From positions 1 through 64,000 of the forward strand of contig CALNHX010005264.1 in assembly GCA_940337035.1 (NCBI GenBank): 64,000 nt of DNA, in the 5' to 3' direction. Positions 25,325-36,053 of the stretch are shown here, one piece after another. This DNA is from Agriotes lineatus (taxonomy: Eukaryota > Arthropoda > Insecta > Coleoptera > Elateridae). Numbering within the stretch: the stretch's first letter is position 1; each line of letters starts with the position of its first letter. The notes below the pieces were generated by a model. The model saw only the letters and a list, made by a program, of their open reading frames with translations, was not told where the DNA came from and searched no databases. A program made the translations under genes and the position numbers.

Positions 25325-26247
25325 AGTTTTGTTTTTATTTGCGCATAGTTTCGAATAAAATCTATACATACAGAGTGGCCCGCGTAGGAGGTATGGCGTC
25401 ATCGACGTTTTTTTTAATGGCAACCCCCTTTTTATTACTGAACATGAAAGAACGCATTTTTTTATTTACGCTAAACTAATTTTTGAATATAGGTCACATG
25501 ACCAAAAATTAAGAAAAAAATTAAAATTGTAAAATACAATGTAACTGAAATCATAACTTCAAAAACAACTAAATTAAATGTTCACCTTGTGCATCGTTGT
25601 CTGCCTGACCGTAGCCAAGACGACCGACATGTTTTTTATTGATTGTTGTCATTGATAAAAACGTAAAATCATTCTTTCTAAAATTGTTTGTGTGTTTGTT
25701 AATGGGCACGGTCTAGGCATGCAGAGTACCAGGTACCTTAGACACCGACTGCTTTGGTCATATGGTCAAAGTCCTACTAAGAATTTTGCCGAGACTAAGG
25801 AGTTCCAACACTAGCAAGGGATCTTTTACATGCTATACATCGTAGTAACATGGGACCCACGGTTTTACATCACTTCCGAATGATGGCATTCTGTAGAAGC
25901 TTTCATCTGCATTTTTTTAATTTTTGAAAACCTCACCGGGACCGGGAAGCGAACTCGCGACCCTTAGATCAGTAGTCAGGATGCTTACCACTGAGCTACC
26001 GACCCCCGCTCTTTCTAAAATTAAATTTAGTATTTTGCAAATTTAAAATTGTTTTTCTTCATTTTTGGTCATGTAGCCTATACGCAAAAATCAACTTAGG
26101 GTAAGTAAAAAAAACGTTCTTTTACATTCCGTAATAAAAAAAGCGGGGTAACATTTAAAAAAACATCGATGACGTCATACCTCCTACGAGAGTCACCCTG
26201 TATGTATAGATGTTATTTGAAAAAATACGCAAATAAAAATGAAAATC
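25325..26247. mobile_element. Palindromic MITE with outer inverted repeat, host of a SINE
   Basis: Core ends CAGAGTGGC..CGTAGGAGGTATGGCGTCAT (25371 on) and reversed CAGGGTGACTCTCGTAGGAG..TATGACGTCAT (26200 back), with arms alignable for over 150 bp. The inverted similarity continues outward beyond these termini (ATTTGCG, CTATACATA) to about 25325 and 26247. This suggests insertion into, or formation from, a larger palindrome. The centre is interrupted by a SINE at 25687-26009. Confidence 0.7.
25687..26009 (-). mobile_element. tRNA-derived SINE with target duplication
   Basis: On the reverse strand it opens with GCGGGGGTCGGTAGCTCAGT, where TAGCTCAGTGG is a good pol III A-box, and continues to a B-box GAGTTCGCTTC about 40 bases later, as in a tRNA. 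A roughly 200-bp body follows, ending in an ACAAACACACAAACA tail. CTTTCTAAAATT is found at both sides (about 25675-25686 and 26012-26023) as target-site duplication. It lies inside the palindromic MITE and is therefore younger than it. The family was not identified. Confidence 0.8.
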
Positions 26248-26359
26248 GTACGACACTCATTAATGACCAAGACAACAAAATTTCTTGAAATTTGTTTGTA
26301 GGTATGGATTACTACTTCTTTTGAGGGTTTGTGTCGTTACGATTTTCTTACCGAATCTG

Positions 26360-26496
26360 CATTCGAGTATTAATTCATATACGGAAATTATTTTTCGTGC
26401 ATTCCAACGTCCTAATTTGCCCTAGCGTCCCGCTCGGGCAAATTAATACTACGTTGTTTGAACGCACTCAAACAAATTTCCGGAAAGAATGAATGC
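26360..26496. repeat. Hairpin-forming palindrome
   Basis: CGGAAATT..GTGC.TTC.AAC..GT..TAATTTGCCC on the left (from 26382) is mirrored by the sequence ending ATTTCCGG at 26483. The innermost AATTTGCCC / GGGCAAATT pairs exactly around a 13-base loop. Similar in style to the hairpin at 15345-15447. Confidence 0.65.
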
Positions 26497-27424
26497 TCTT
26501 ATGAGATTTTATGTGAAAATCGACGGGTCCCATCGTTTTTTCCAAAAGTTATTTCTTGAATTTTTAACGATTTTATCCACTACTTTACGAAAGCACTGTA
26601 TAATGCTACTATGTGTTTATAGCAATTTCTAATTTTTAACAAAACTCATTTACACACAAATCATCGAAGATAGGTATACATAGCAAGGAAAGCGAAAATC
26701 AACACTAAAAATTTTATAAAATCGAAATAACCTGTAGTTCTCCGATGTTACCCAATAGTTGATAAAAGACTATATTTGAATTACTTGGATGTACACGTGG
26801 TTAGTGATCGAAGTGCTGATACGTGAAATAAGGACGTGATCACTGAAGACCATAACCATTCCAGAATCGGATAGATATGATCCTTACTGTGGAGAAATAA
26901 ACGCATGTCAATCTAGGCTAAGTTACAAACAGGGATGCCGTTTTTTAGTCCAGTATTTGTAAAGGTTAGTAAGACTAGAGTTGAGGCAGCGAGAACAAAC
27001 CAAGCTATGATAAATATGGGATAGAACAGGATGCTGAAGCGACCGTTTATCAGACAGAAGGACTGACTTACCGAAAGTAGGCGTTAAAGAAAATACCCAT
27101 GAAGACAACTGACTCGAAAATGGGTAAATAAACGACAAGATTGTGGTCGTTGACATAACAGCGTAATGTTTTATTATTTCCATGAGCGAGCTCAGTATTG
27201 ATCATGCTTTACCGACGCAAAAAGAACAGAGCGTGTGATAGAGGCATTGCTTCTCCACTACGACTCAAATTCAAAATTATCCTCTTCGCTGGAGGAATTA
27301 TGATGCCATTTTTTGTTGATATACCTACAACGAATTATGTTGTAGATTATTTACAGTATGTTATCGTTGAAATAATTAATTTCCTACAAATTACAACACA
27401 GTGCAGACAAACAACACTTCATGG
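26497..27424. other. Nothing recognised
   Basis: Short frames on both strands (86 and 87 codons) with no family resemblance. Confidence 0.45.
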
Positions 27425-28300
27425 TGGAGCGAAACATATTGAAATTCATCAACGAATATAGTTTCAATATGGTGATGCATGTCAGCATGTCTGCCATTGC
27501 AGCAAGTGTACGAGTGGAGTAGTAAGTTCAAAAACGGCGTCACTTCTGTGGCAGAAGCTCCTCGATTGGATCTGGCCAATACTACCAGAAGTACAAGACC
27601 GTAGCGCTCCGGCGTAACGTCAGCACAGGAAGGCCGAACTGGCCAATGACTGAATTTATCAAAATTCTTGAAAATGGATTTGCTTGATAAATTTAATCCT
27701 TGGCCAATTCGACCTTGCTGTGCTGCAGCCTTGTTGTTCAAGTGGTATTGCTCAGGCACATAAAGTGGATCATTTTAAGTCTTAAAGAGGGAAAATCACC
27801 GAATGACGGCAGACGAAGCAGCCGAAAAGCTGAAGGTTATTCATGGCTCATTCATAAATAATCAGCTGCAATTTCACAAAAAGTCCGCAACGTGGGTGCC
27901 ACAGCAATAGCCAGAGAATTGAAAGAGCGACTTGTGAAGAACTTTTCCGGCGCTTTGATGCAGGAGGTGATGGCTTCCTAGCCAGAATTGTTACTGGAAA
28001 TCACACTTGGGTCCACTACCACCAGCCGGAATCCAAGAGCCCAAGCAAGAAATGGAGTCATCCATCTTCACCACCAAAATCAAAGAAGTTTCCCTCGTAA
28101 CCATTTGCTGATTCACTTTTGGTATGAAAAAGTCGTAATTTTGGAGCACCACAACCCGGTGAGGGGCATTGGCACAATTCAATTCGACCTGCAATCAAAA
28201 TCAAACGACGTGGATTTCTGAGTGCAGGTGTCGAGTGTCTTCCTCATTCACTGTACTCGTTAGAATTTGTCGATGATTTACATACTGTGGTTCATGAGAT
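27425..28300 (+). pseudogene. Mariner transposase relic
   Basis: The N-terminal DNA-binding part is legible near 27430-27590 (HIEIHQRI, then EWSSKFKNGVTSVAEAPRL in another frame), matching the mariner helix-turn-helix region that ends E-D-x-P-R-S-G-R-P. From about 27955 the catalytic domain appears across frame changes: GGDGFLARIVTGNHTWVHY, then KKWSHPSSP, then HFWYEKVVIL, then PAIKIKRRGFLSAGV. In active mariners the V-T-G-D-E-T-W box supplies the first catalytic Asp; here it reads GNHTW, so that Asp is Asn. Frameshifts, stops and an inserted small palindrome (27607-27730) confirm inactivity. Confidence 0.8.
27607..27730. mobile_element. Small palindromic MITE (CTCCGGC family), copy 1
   Basis: The left arm CTCCGGCGTAACGTCAGCAC AGGAAGG.CGAA.TGGCCAA is mirrored on the right by the stretch ending CTGTGCTGCAGCC; arms are about 50 bp with TTTATCAA near the centre. 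It interrupts the mariner relic. A second copy with the same ends is at 52738-52874. Confidence 0.7.
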
Positions 28301-30484
28301 GCTGAACACGAGACAATAGCTTTTTTTTAATCCATGCATGTTGGAAGACTTGAATGCAATGGGGAATCATACAGTCGTGTACCACTTTCGTTCAATAAAA
28401 ATATGCAGAATTCTCATTTGGCTTACTCTTGTAATATCTAGAAAATGAGATAGCCCAACCAGGTTATGCACATTATTCTGCAAAATTAAAACAAAAAGTT
28501 ATAGAAAGAAGACGTAGTCACATTGCCCAACATCTAGTATTGTGTCAGGGCAATGAAAACTACACACAAATGACTGATTGACGTGTAACATAGTTATAAA
28601 AATATGCTTTTAACCATTTTTTAAACCTTGAAATTGATACATGGCAAACCGTAGGACAGAAAACAATTTTTTTAATAAAAATCCCAACTCGATTGTATAC
28701 TATTTGGACAAACTGCCAAAATTCAACTTCTAAGGTTAGTGAAAAGATATACCAAATTGAACGAGATCCGCGATGACAATTTAAGAGATGAGTTAGTAAT
28801 CTCTCCAGAGCCAGGAGAATATACAAATATGTCGAGAGTGGAAAAACTCGAATTTCGATAATAATCAATAAATATCGGCCAAGAGGAAGAAGGGTTGTGG
28901 GCAGAACTAAGATAGGATATTGAGCTGAAACAGGCTTAAAAGCTAAACCGTGGTAGGAAATGGCGATAGTTCTCTATTATTTCAGAGAAATCTTGCAAGA
29001 CAGATGATTCACTAGTTCTGATAGAGAGCATTGCAATAATAAATTTCCATCTCCCACAACGGAATGCTTGAAGCATAGACTTCCAACGCTTCTTCACCTT
29101 CGTCCACCAGTTTGGGTTTGGGCACACTCGGACTAATGCACTCATAATCATTAATTCTGTGGTGTCTAAATCCAACTAGACGTAATCGTGCCAATTATTC
29201 GTGCCCTAGTCACGATATTAAACTGGACGGTGGGCGACCGTGGGTGACTTCCGTGGTCCCCGGGCCTGGCCCACGTGCTCGCTCAAAAACACGTGCCGTC
29301 TGCTGTCTGTTTGCAAGAGGATGATAAATGTGTTCATTGTTACAGCTTATTACATATGTATTATTACTGCAGATTGTGCAGCCGACTTGTAATGCGACTT
29401 GGAGCGTTGCACATAGTTGAACGTTGACCCGACGGGTTTTCAGTTAACCCTTTATTTAGCTCTCAAGCGCAACATTAATAACATCAAACCTGTTATGTAA
29501 CAAGTAAAGATATTATTATTGTATGCGGACTTATAGACACGCCTGCCCGATTTGCTTCAGATAGGTGAGTTTATATATGGATCGCATTTCTTCAGATGTT
29601 CTTCGGCCGTTACTATATTTCTGGTTTCGGGACGATCTTCCTTTTAAAAATCGCCGTCCGCTTCAGCTATCGCGCCAGAAAAGCAACATAATGGAGAGGA
29701 CTGGTTATATCGTATGCTTTTTATTTCCAAATAAAATGCATCTTGTGTCAGGCGGCAGGCCACACGGAGCCGGCTTGTTTGGATTCCCAGAAAAAAATAA
29801 ATTAATAAAAGACATCCAGCTTCATTCATTCTGTTAGATAATTCTGATTATTTTATAGTTTGTTGTAATATCGTTTACTTGCTAAAATGCATTCTTTTCG
29901 CTATCTTTATATCTACCGGAATGTTTAACTTTTAAAGATGCCATAGTGCTGATTTCGTGAGAAATAAAATTTTCTACGCTGTTTTCCCCTTGCCGCGTGT
30001 AGTTGTATATTGGTTACCTTAGGCATTTCCTTTTTCAGGTAAATGTATGAGTTACGGTTATATCATCAATGGTCGCTTGGCCATCAGAATCTCGTTAATG
30101 TAAATGGAGATACTCTGCAAAAATGAGGTTGACGAATGGCCGCTAAAGCCATATTTTTGTATATTATCTCTTATTGCCCATTTAAACTGAGTATAATAAA
30201 AAGACATAATACACAGATTAGTTTTGACATTTGAAACTTGAACATATACCTGTCGAAAACCCCTATCCCTTTGGAATACAGACGTCGTAGCTGTTCTTTG
30301 ATAATATAGCGTCAGCAATTTTTTATAGGTAGATATTTTTTGCAAAAGGCACTTACTGAGATCTATAATTTTTATTGTCTCGTGAACAATGTTTTTATCG
30401 ATACCGTTGCCATTTTTGTTGATTTAATTGAGGATCAACAATAAGCACAAGATTTCAACGCGTAGTTTGGTTTGAAATCTGACA
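28301..30484. other. Mixed, unresolved; one CpG-rich patch
   Basis: Frames at 28560-28868 (-), 28936-29194 (-) and 29565-29837 (+) do not match families I know. 29190-29320 is unusually GC- and CpG-rich (GGTCCCCGGGCCTGGCCCAC) with CACGTG twice; it could be a mobile-element end or a promoter-like patch. Near 28840-28910 the + strand has a basic RPRGRR-like peptide that may be another LINE tail. Confidence 0.35.
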
Positions 30485-31605
30485 AGTCAGAGGTATGTCT
30501 GGGAAACTTTGCGGGAAACAACAGAGGTGCAGCGTTACTAGAATTTCTGTTACAACATAATCAAATGAACAGCTTCTTTTATAAAAAGTCCCGTAGAAGG
30601 TGGACATAGGGAAGCCCAGATGGAAGAACCCGAAATGAAATAGATTATATCATAATAGATAAGCCAGAAATCGTTAAAAATGTAACAGTGCTCAATAAGT
30701 TCACAATAGGTAGTGACCACCGGCTGATGAGAGCGAAAGTTCAGATAAATTTAGGCAAAAAAAGATTAGGAATGAGAAAGAAAAATAGGAACGCTTAGGC
30801 GAACCCTCTAGATACTACGAAATTCGAAAAAAATATCACAAATTTTAGAGAATATAAATTTTTTTGAAGAGAATACAGACAGCTTAAACGACGCAATAGT
30901 TGAGACCATACAGAAAACCCAAGATATCCATTGTTCTAAAACTCAAAAAGATGAACGAATTAGCTTCAACACAAAAATGTCGATGAAAGAAAGAAATGAC
31001 ATTATCAACGATAATGATCGTAGGGAAAATCTAAGAGAAATAAATAAACAATTATCCACAGCTGTACGACGTGACTACAATAACAATCAGATAAAACAAA
31101 CAATCGAGAAGAACAAATCCAAGGTACTGCATAGAAAAATTGGAAATGGTAAACCTGAAGTAGTAATCAAACTGAAAAATAGAAAGGTAATTCTAACATC
31201 AAATCGTGAAGTAATACTGAATATAGTGTTGAAGACAACGTTGTTGCAGATGCAATAAAAATAGGAGGCCCACTTCTGTTGGAGAAAATAAAAGTATTAT
31301 TCAATCTTTGCTTAAACATCAGCAATATGCCGAGTAAATGGAACAACGCGAGATCCATACTAATGTTTAAGAAGGGAGATAAAGTCGATCTAGAGAATTA
31401 TAGAGCAATAAGTCTACTAAACCATCTGTATAAATTATTCACGGGAATAATAACTTCAAGGCTAGAAAAGAAGCTTGGCTTTTATTAACCAGAAGAACAG
31501 GCTGGCTTCCGATCTGGTACCTATCGGAACTAATGATCATCTGTAAACTATTAAAACTCTAATTGAGAAGTCTGTAGAATATAATAGACCACTAAAACAA
31601 CTGGA
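30485..31605 (+). pseudogene. RTE-type LINE relic (LINE A): endonuclease end to early RT
   Basis: The end of the AP-type endonuclease reads GSPDGRTRNEIDYIIIDKPE (about 30612-30672) and TIGSDHRLMRAKVQI (about 30701-30745). It carries the N-E-I-D-Y and S-D-H-R catalytic boxes seen in RTE-clade LINEs. A linker frame follows (30977-31258). Then the first reverse-transcriptase boxes appear: SKWNNARSILMFKKGDKVDL and ENYRAISLLNHLYKLF (31330-31450), then PEEQAGFRSGTYR (about 31489-31527) and TIKTLIEKSVEYNRPL (about 31549-31596). The frame is broken by stops (for example TAA at 31486). The expected F-x-D-Y-x-K-A-F box is missing because the sequence switches abruptly to LINE B at about 31605. Confidence 0.75.
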
Positions 31606-32639
31606 AAAATCATACCGGGAAAAAGATTTAAAAATTAAAAGAATTGCAAGAAAGGATAAAAGAAGTTTTAAAGAAGAACTTTAAAAAGAGGCAGAGCAAG
31701 CAGCACGACTTAAACATATGAATACCTTATGTGTTAGGTAGAAACACTGCTTACTAATGATAAAGAAATCATTAACAAATTGGTGGAATACATAAAGAGA
31801 TTTACACAGACCAGAGAATAAACAATTGATGATATACATAACGATGATATAGAGAAAGTAGGACTATATATAGGTATTACAGAAATTATGAAAGAAAAAA
31901 TAAGAAATCTTATGAAGCTGTTAAAGAATAATAAAGTCACTGATCTGGATAATATACCTAGAGAACTGATGAAGGTGGGGGAAGAAACAACTACGAAAAT
32001 ATTACATTGTGCATTAAAAAAATATGAAATGAAGAAAAATACCACACGAATGAAACAAAAGATTAATTATAAAACTGGCGAAGAAAGGACACAAAACACA
32101 ATGCGGCAACTGGAGAGCGATACCTCTTCTTAATTCAGCCAGTAAAATATTATAAACAATGAAACAAGAAGTGGACAAACATTTGAGACTAACCCAAGCA
32201 TGATGTAAATCTCGCCGTTCATGCACTGGCCATATCTGCACACTTGTCTAAATAATTATCGAGGACAACATCAAATTTAATAAAGAACTACACTTTTTGC
32301 TTGTTCCATAAAACAGGAGTCAGGCAGGGCTGTATTTTATTCCCAGTATTATTCCTAATTGTCATTGATTGGTTAATCGAGAAAACTATGGAAAATAAAA
32401 ATGGTTTAATCTGGAGATTGAGCAGTTTTTAGAAGAGTTAGAATTGGCAGACGATGTATACCTAATAAATAAAAAAAAATACAGTAAAACGTACATACGA
32501 TAAAACTAAATTACTTCAAACGACAGTTGAACAGAAAAGTATCAAAATTAACTTCAATAAGACAAAATTCTTATCATAAACGAAAGAAACCAAACCATTT
32601 TATAAAATAAAGCTATAGATAATATCAACTAGTGTATAT
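31606..32639 (+). pseudogene. LINE B relic, linker and RT domain
   Basis: This differs from LINE A. A linker reads SYREKDLKIKRIARKDKRSF and EEAEQAARLKHMNTL-like segments (31620-31735), then ITEIMKEKIRNLMKLLKNNK (31877-31936), then KKGHKTQCGNWRAIPLLNSA (about 32080-32137, frame change). Next come TGVRQGCILFPVLFLIVIDW (about 32312-32371) and ELADDV (about 32438-32458), the RT catalytic Asp pair. This is the animal endonuclease/reverse-transcriptase group that also includes the schistosome SR2-like proteins, usually placed near RTE. The same protein continues, interrupted, at 33947-34110, 34886-35022 and 42419-42577. Confidence 0.75.
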
Positions 32640-32737
32640 AAGGTGTGTTCAATAAAAGACCGAACTTGTGCTATAAAGTATCAATAGGGCAGATATTTCT
32701 TTTACCATGGTAAGAAATGTATGAATATCGACATATT
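32640..32737. other. Short unassigned segment between LINE B and the palindrome
   Basis: About 100 bp beginning GTATATAAGGTGTGTTCAAT. It does not read as LINE B and does not belong to the palindrome. It could be the end of another small insertion. Confidence 0.35.
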
Positions 32738-33946
32738 CAGTGACCGCCAAAAAATCCACATCATATGAGATTTTTTTCTATTTTTGATTTTTCAAAAAAA
32801 CTTTTTAAGTCAATAATTTGTGCTTGTCTAAAACCCTATTTAGCCCTTATCGTATATACCGAGTGATTTGTACTTATTTAGAAAATGGCGTTTTTCGAAA
32901 TTGTCAAAATCCAAATAGTGCTATATTTCGGAAATTAAGTAAGGTTTCAATGGGATTTTTTAGAATGTGTTATTTTTAGCTAACTGAACAATCTCAAGGT
33001 AAGAAAGCACCTATTTCACATACCATTTTTTTAGGTTAAGACTTTAAATATTTTTAATTGGAAAAAATCATATAAAATGTTAATTACTCCTTTAGATTTT
33101 TTATTATTTAGGGAAAAGTGATATGTTCGCATAATTTTCACGTTTTTGATGCAAGGCGCATTTGAAGAGAAATATTTTTCAATGATAATTAATTAATATA
33201 TCTATTTAAATGGCTTCTAAAAACTCTAATCTACCCCTGTTAATGAATTACTATTACAAAAATCTTGTAAATGATCTTTTACAGTTGTCTAAATGAAAAG
33301 ATTTTTCTTTATCCAGTTTATATGTTCTTTAAAAAATCTCCTCATTTGGACAACTGTAAAAGAACATTTACAGGATTTTTGTAACAGTACTTCATTAACA
33401 GCGCTAGATTAAAGTTTATAGAAGCCGTTTAAATACATAGTAGTTATCACTGAAAAACGTTTTTCGTAAAAGACGCCTTACATCGAAAACGTAAAAATTA
33501 TGTGAACATATTACTTCTCCATAAATAATAAAAACTCTAAAGGAGGAATTAACAACAATTTATATTATTTTTTCCAATTATAAATTTTTAAAGTCTTCAC
33601 CTAAAATTATGTGTAATTTTGAAAAATATTTAAAAAACTGAAAAATTAAATGTTTGCTAACGTTAAACAAAAATAGGTGTTTTCTGGCCTTGAGACTGAA
33701 CCATATCAAGCTAAAACTAACATACGCTAAAAAATATTGAAATCTTACTTAATTTCCGAAAAATAGCACTTCGGATTTTGAGAATTTCGAAAAACCCCAT
33801 TTCCTAAATAAGTAAAAAATCACTCGATATATATTATAGGGGCTAAATAGGTTTTAGACAAGCACAACTTATTGTAGTAAAAAGATTTTTTTTTAATCAA
33901 AAATAAAAATGTTTTATATATGATGCCGACTTTTTGGCGGTCACTG
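32738..33946. mobile_element. 1.2-kb palindromic element, copy 1
   Basis: Ends CAGTGACCGCCAAAA (32738) and, reversed, CAGTGACCGCCAAAAAGTCG (from 33946). The two arms, each about 560-600 bp, align throughout at high identity by eye around a spacer of about 40 bases (33299-33339). TA follows the right end; TT precedes the left end, probably a mutated TA. It is inserted in LINE B. A second copy is at 58819-60020 with the spacer in opposite orientation. Non-coding; the CAGTG terminus and TA site suggest mobilisation by a Tc1/mariner-type transposase. Confidence 0.85.
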
Positions 33947-34110
33947 TATATGACTACACAAACGAAGTTGAGGATAGTTAATATAAATGTGAAGTGTGCT
34001 ACCATATGGTTACGAATCGTGGACATTAAACAAACAAGTGTGTGAAATTCAAATTTTTATCAGCAAGTATCTGAGAAGAACTGTAAATATCTATGGGTCC
34101 AATGTTATAT
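33947..34110 (+). pseudogene. LINE B relic, post-RT segment
   Basis: TKLRIVNINVK then LPYGYESWTLNKQVCEIQIF and ISKYLRRTVNIYGSNVI. These match the region where this LINE group has L-L-Y-G-x-E-x-W-...-F-I-x-K-C-L-R-R-I-L-N-I. The coding frame stops at the border of the 775-bp insertion and resumes after it (34886). Confidence 0.75.
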
Positions 34111-34885
34111 CTAAAGCTGATAATTATATGCCCTCAAATGTACGAAAATACGCGCATATATATGCATACATTTTGTTACGTATATGCACCCAAAGTTATA
34201 ATATATGCACATAATATGCTGTAATTTTTTTGAAAATAATAAGGAGGATATTAAATAATGTATAAATTTCAATTATTTTGTATCAGTATATTTATTTCTC
34301 TAATTTTTATTCAAAGACGTTATTCATTTTAACGTTTGACTATACAAACATGGACTGCCAACGCCAACTTCATGTTGTAAGCAACATAAAAATGATTTTT
34401 CCCCTATCCCCGCCAGACTATTATTCACCCAACACTCTTGAAATGGATTCTATGTTAGCTGATTCCTTAGACATTGATTCTATGGAAAAAGTGGGGGTTG
34501 CTGGCAGTCTATGTTTATATAGTCAAAAATTTTAACAGGGACTTCCCCTTTGCTCTGCTTATTTCAATACGCGCACTGCACTCCAGTGGCAGAAAGTGAA
34601 AGTATATATCTCAGTTGCACACAAAAATGTCATTAATAAATTTAATGAAAGAGTAAATTTAACCAAAAAAATCTCAAAAAGTTAATACATTAGAAATTCT
34701 TGCTAAATATAGTCAAATATGCAAAATCCAGAGTGTATGCTGAAAAACGTATAATAATGCAAAATATGCAAAATGAAACTTGGCTTCAACGATTTGTTTT
34801 CACATAATTAGTATACATATGCAAAAAGTTTCGCCGGCATATCAATTATACAAAATATGCATTTGCCATATAATATCAGCTTTAG
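34111..34885. mobile_element. Non-autonomous DNA transposon, 6-bp TSD TTATAT
   Basis: Terminal inverted repeat CTAAAGCTGATAATTATATG (34111 on) and, reversed from 34885, CTAAAGCTGATATTATATGG. It is flanked by identical TTATAT at 34105-34110 and 34886-34891. Removing the element and one TTATAT restores the LINE B reading frame (SNVIS followed by NRGLWTRTKQ), so the borders are exact. The interior is rich in ATATGC-type words, at least eight copies, like subterminal transposase sites. An 85-codon frame (34278-34535) is not recognised. A 6-bp duplication does not fit Tc1/mariner or piggyBac; the superfamily is open. Confidence 0.8.
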
Positions 34886-35022
34886 TTATATCAAATAGAG
34901 GTTTGTGGACACGTACGAAACAAGAACCAATTGAAAATACTATTAACAAAAGAAAGTGGCCGAGGATAGAACATACCTTATGGAAACCGAATGGCAACAT
35001 AACAAAACAAGCCTTAGATTAT
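34886..35022 (+). pseudogene. LINE B relic, segment before the BEL insertion
   Basis: NRGLWTRTKQEPIENTINKR then KWPRIEHTLWKPNGNITKQA. This is the characteristic R-W-x-W-I-G-H-T-L-R-K-P-x-x-N-I-T-R-Q-A-L segment of this LINE group. The frame is cut after ALDY by the 3' LTR of the BEL/Pao element. Confidence 0.8.
35018..35022. repeat. Target-site duplication ATTAT (left)
   Basis: ATTAT directly left of the LTR; identical to 42419-42423 on the right. BEL/Pao insertions typically duplicate 4-6 bp. Confidence 0.95.
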
Positions 35023-35828
35023 TGTTTTTTGTACGATTAACTTGATAAGAGGCTTCCACGAATGGGGCCCCCAATTAATCCACTGCGAGTTCCGGTTCAA
35101 TGGGATTGCCGGGAACTGCCACTTAATAACCCTAACTTGGGTTCAGTTAGTTGTTGGAGTGAAACAAGACTTAACAAACACGAGTATATTGAGTAACAAC
35201 GATTACAAACGTCACTGATGGACCGATGGTTTTTTACAAAAGCTTCAACTGTTGTGACACGCTTGGATTGGCCACGCGAAAATAGCGAATTGCGCGTAAC
35301 CGTAACACAAAACAACCTGGAAACGACTTTACCAGGGAGTTAGACCGAAACGCAAACTAGCACAAAGCATAGCTGAACTTGCTTCCTCGAGGCTCTGAAT
35401 CTAACTAACTCTGAATTTACAGCGAGACGAACTCGCCAATTCAAGGAGGGGCAAGCTCAAACACTATTGGCTGAGGCGATCCTGCGTAGCCAATCGGAGC
35501 ATCGCACGTTATTTAGGAAAAATGCTTATTCTAAGAAACCTTAATGCTAAGCTCTCTCAATGAGGCAATTGAACGAAATCCATAAACCCATGATTCCCAA
35601 ATATGCTAAGTCGGCTTAAGTTCTAGTAGAAAATGTATCCATCCGCTTTAAAGCCATTAAGGGAAGCTTACAAATTCCTTTCCAACATTAACAGAGGCAA
35701 ACAAATACGGCAAGATGCAAATTTGGCTTTACCACGACCTTTGAATGAGATAAAACAGTTATGACTTGAATTACGTGATTAATTATAATCAAAAAGGTTT
35801 TGATGCACGCATCTGTGTGAATCAAACA
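35023..35828 (-). repeat. 3' LTR of the BEL/Pao element
   Basis: 806 bp, beginning TGTTTTTTGTACGATTAACT and ending ATCAAACA on the + strand. It is identical to 41613-42418 except at 35047. In element orientation this is the 3' LTR. Confidence 0.97.
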
Positions 35829-35842
35829 TGCCGCCCCCGAAG
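35829..35842 (-). promoter_or_regulatory. Polypurine-type tract for plus-strand priming
   Basis: In element orientation the bases just before the 3' LTR read TTCGGGGGCGGCA. The G-run sits where the polypurine primer is expected, although it is interrupted by C and not a classical tract. Confidence 0.6.
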
Positions 35843-36053
35843 TGCCGACTATGGCACGACGTGATTAAATCCCAAAATTAAACTGAAATCTAACACTACA
35901 AAATAATCAAATGCATAACAAGAACTAATGACAGATGATAATCCAAGAGTCTTACAGATAACTTACAACTAGCATGAATACAAGCAAAGAAACAACTAAA
36001 CCTAGCAAACTGTTCAATTAGCGAAAACTACCAACTTAGAGCAAAGTCAATGT

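Noticed and set aside
25930..26009. tRNA gene on the reverse strand
   Set aside because: A- and B-boxes are good, but the acceptor arms do not pair properly, and a SINE body, tail and target duplication surround it.
34278..34535. 85-codon frame as a transposase
   Set aside because: It lies in the 775-bp non-autonomous element and shows no catalytic or DNA-binding motif.
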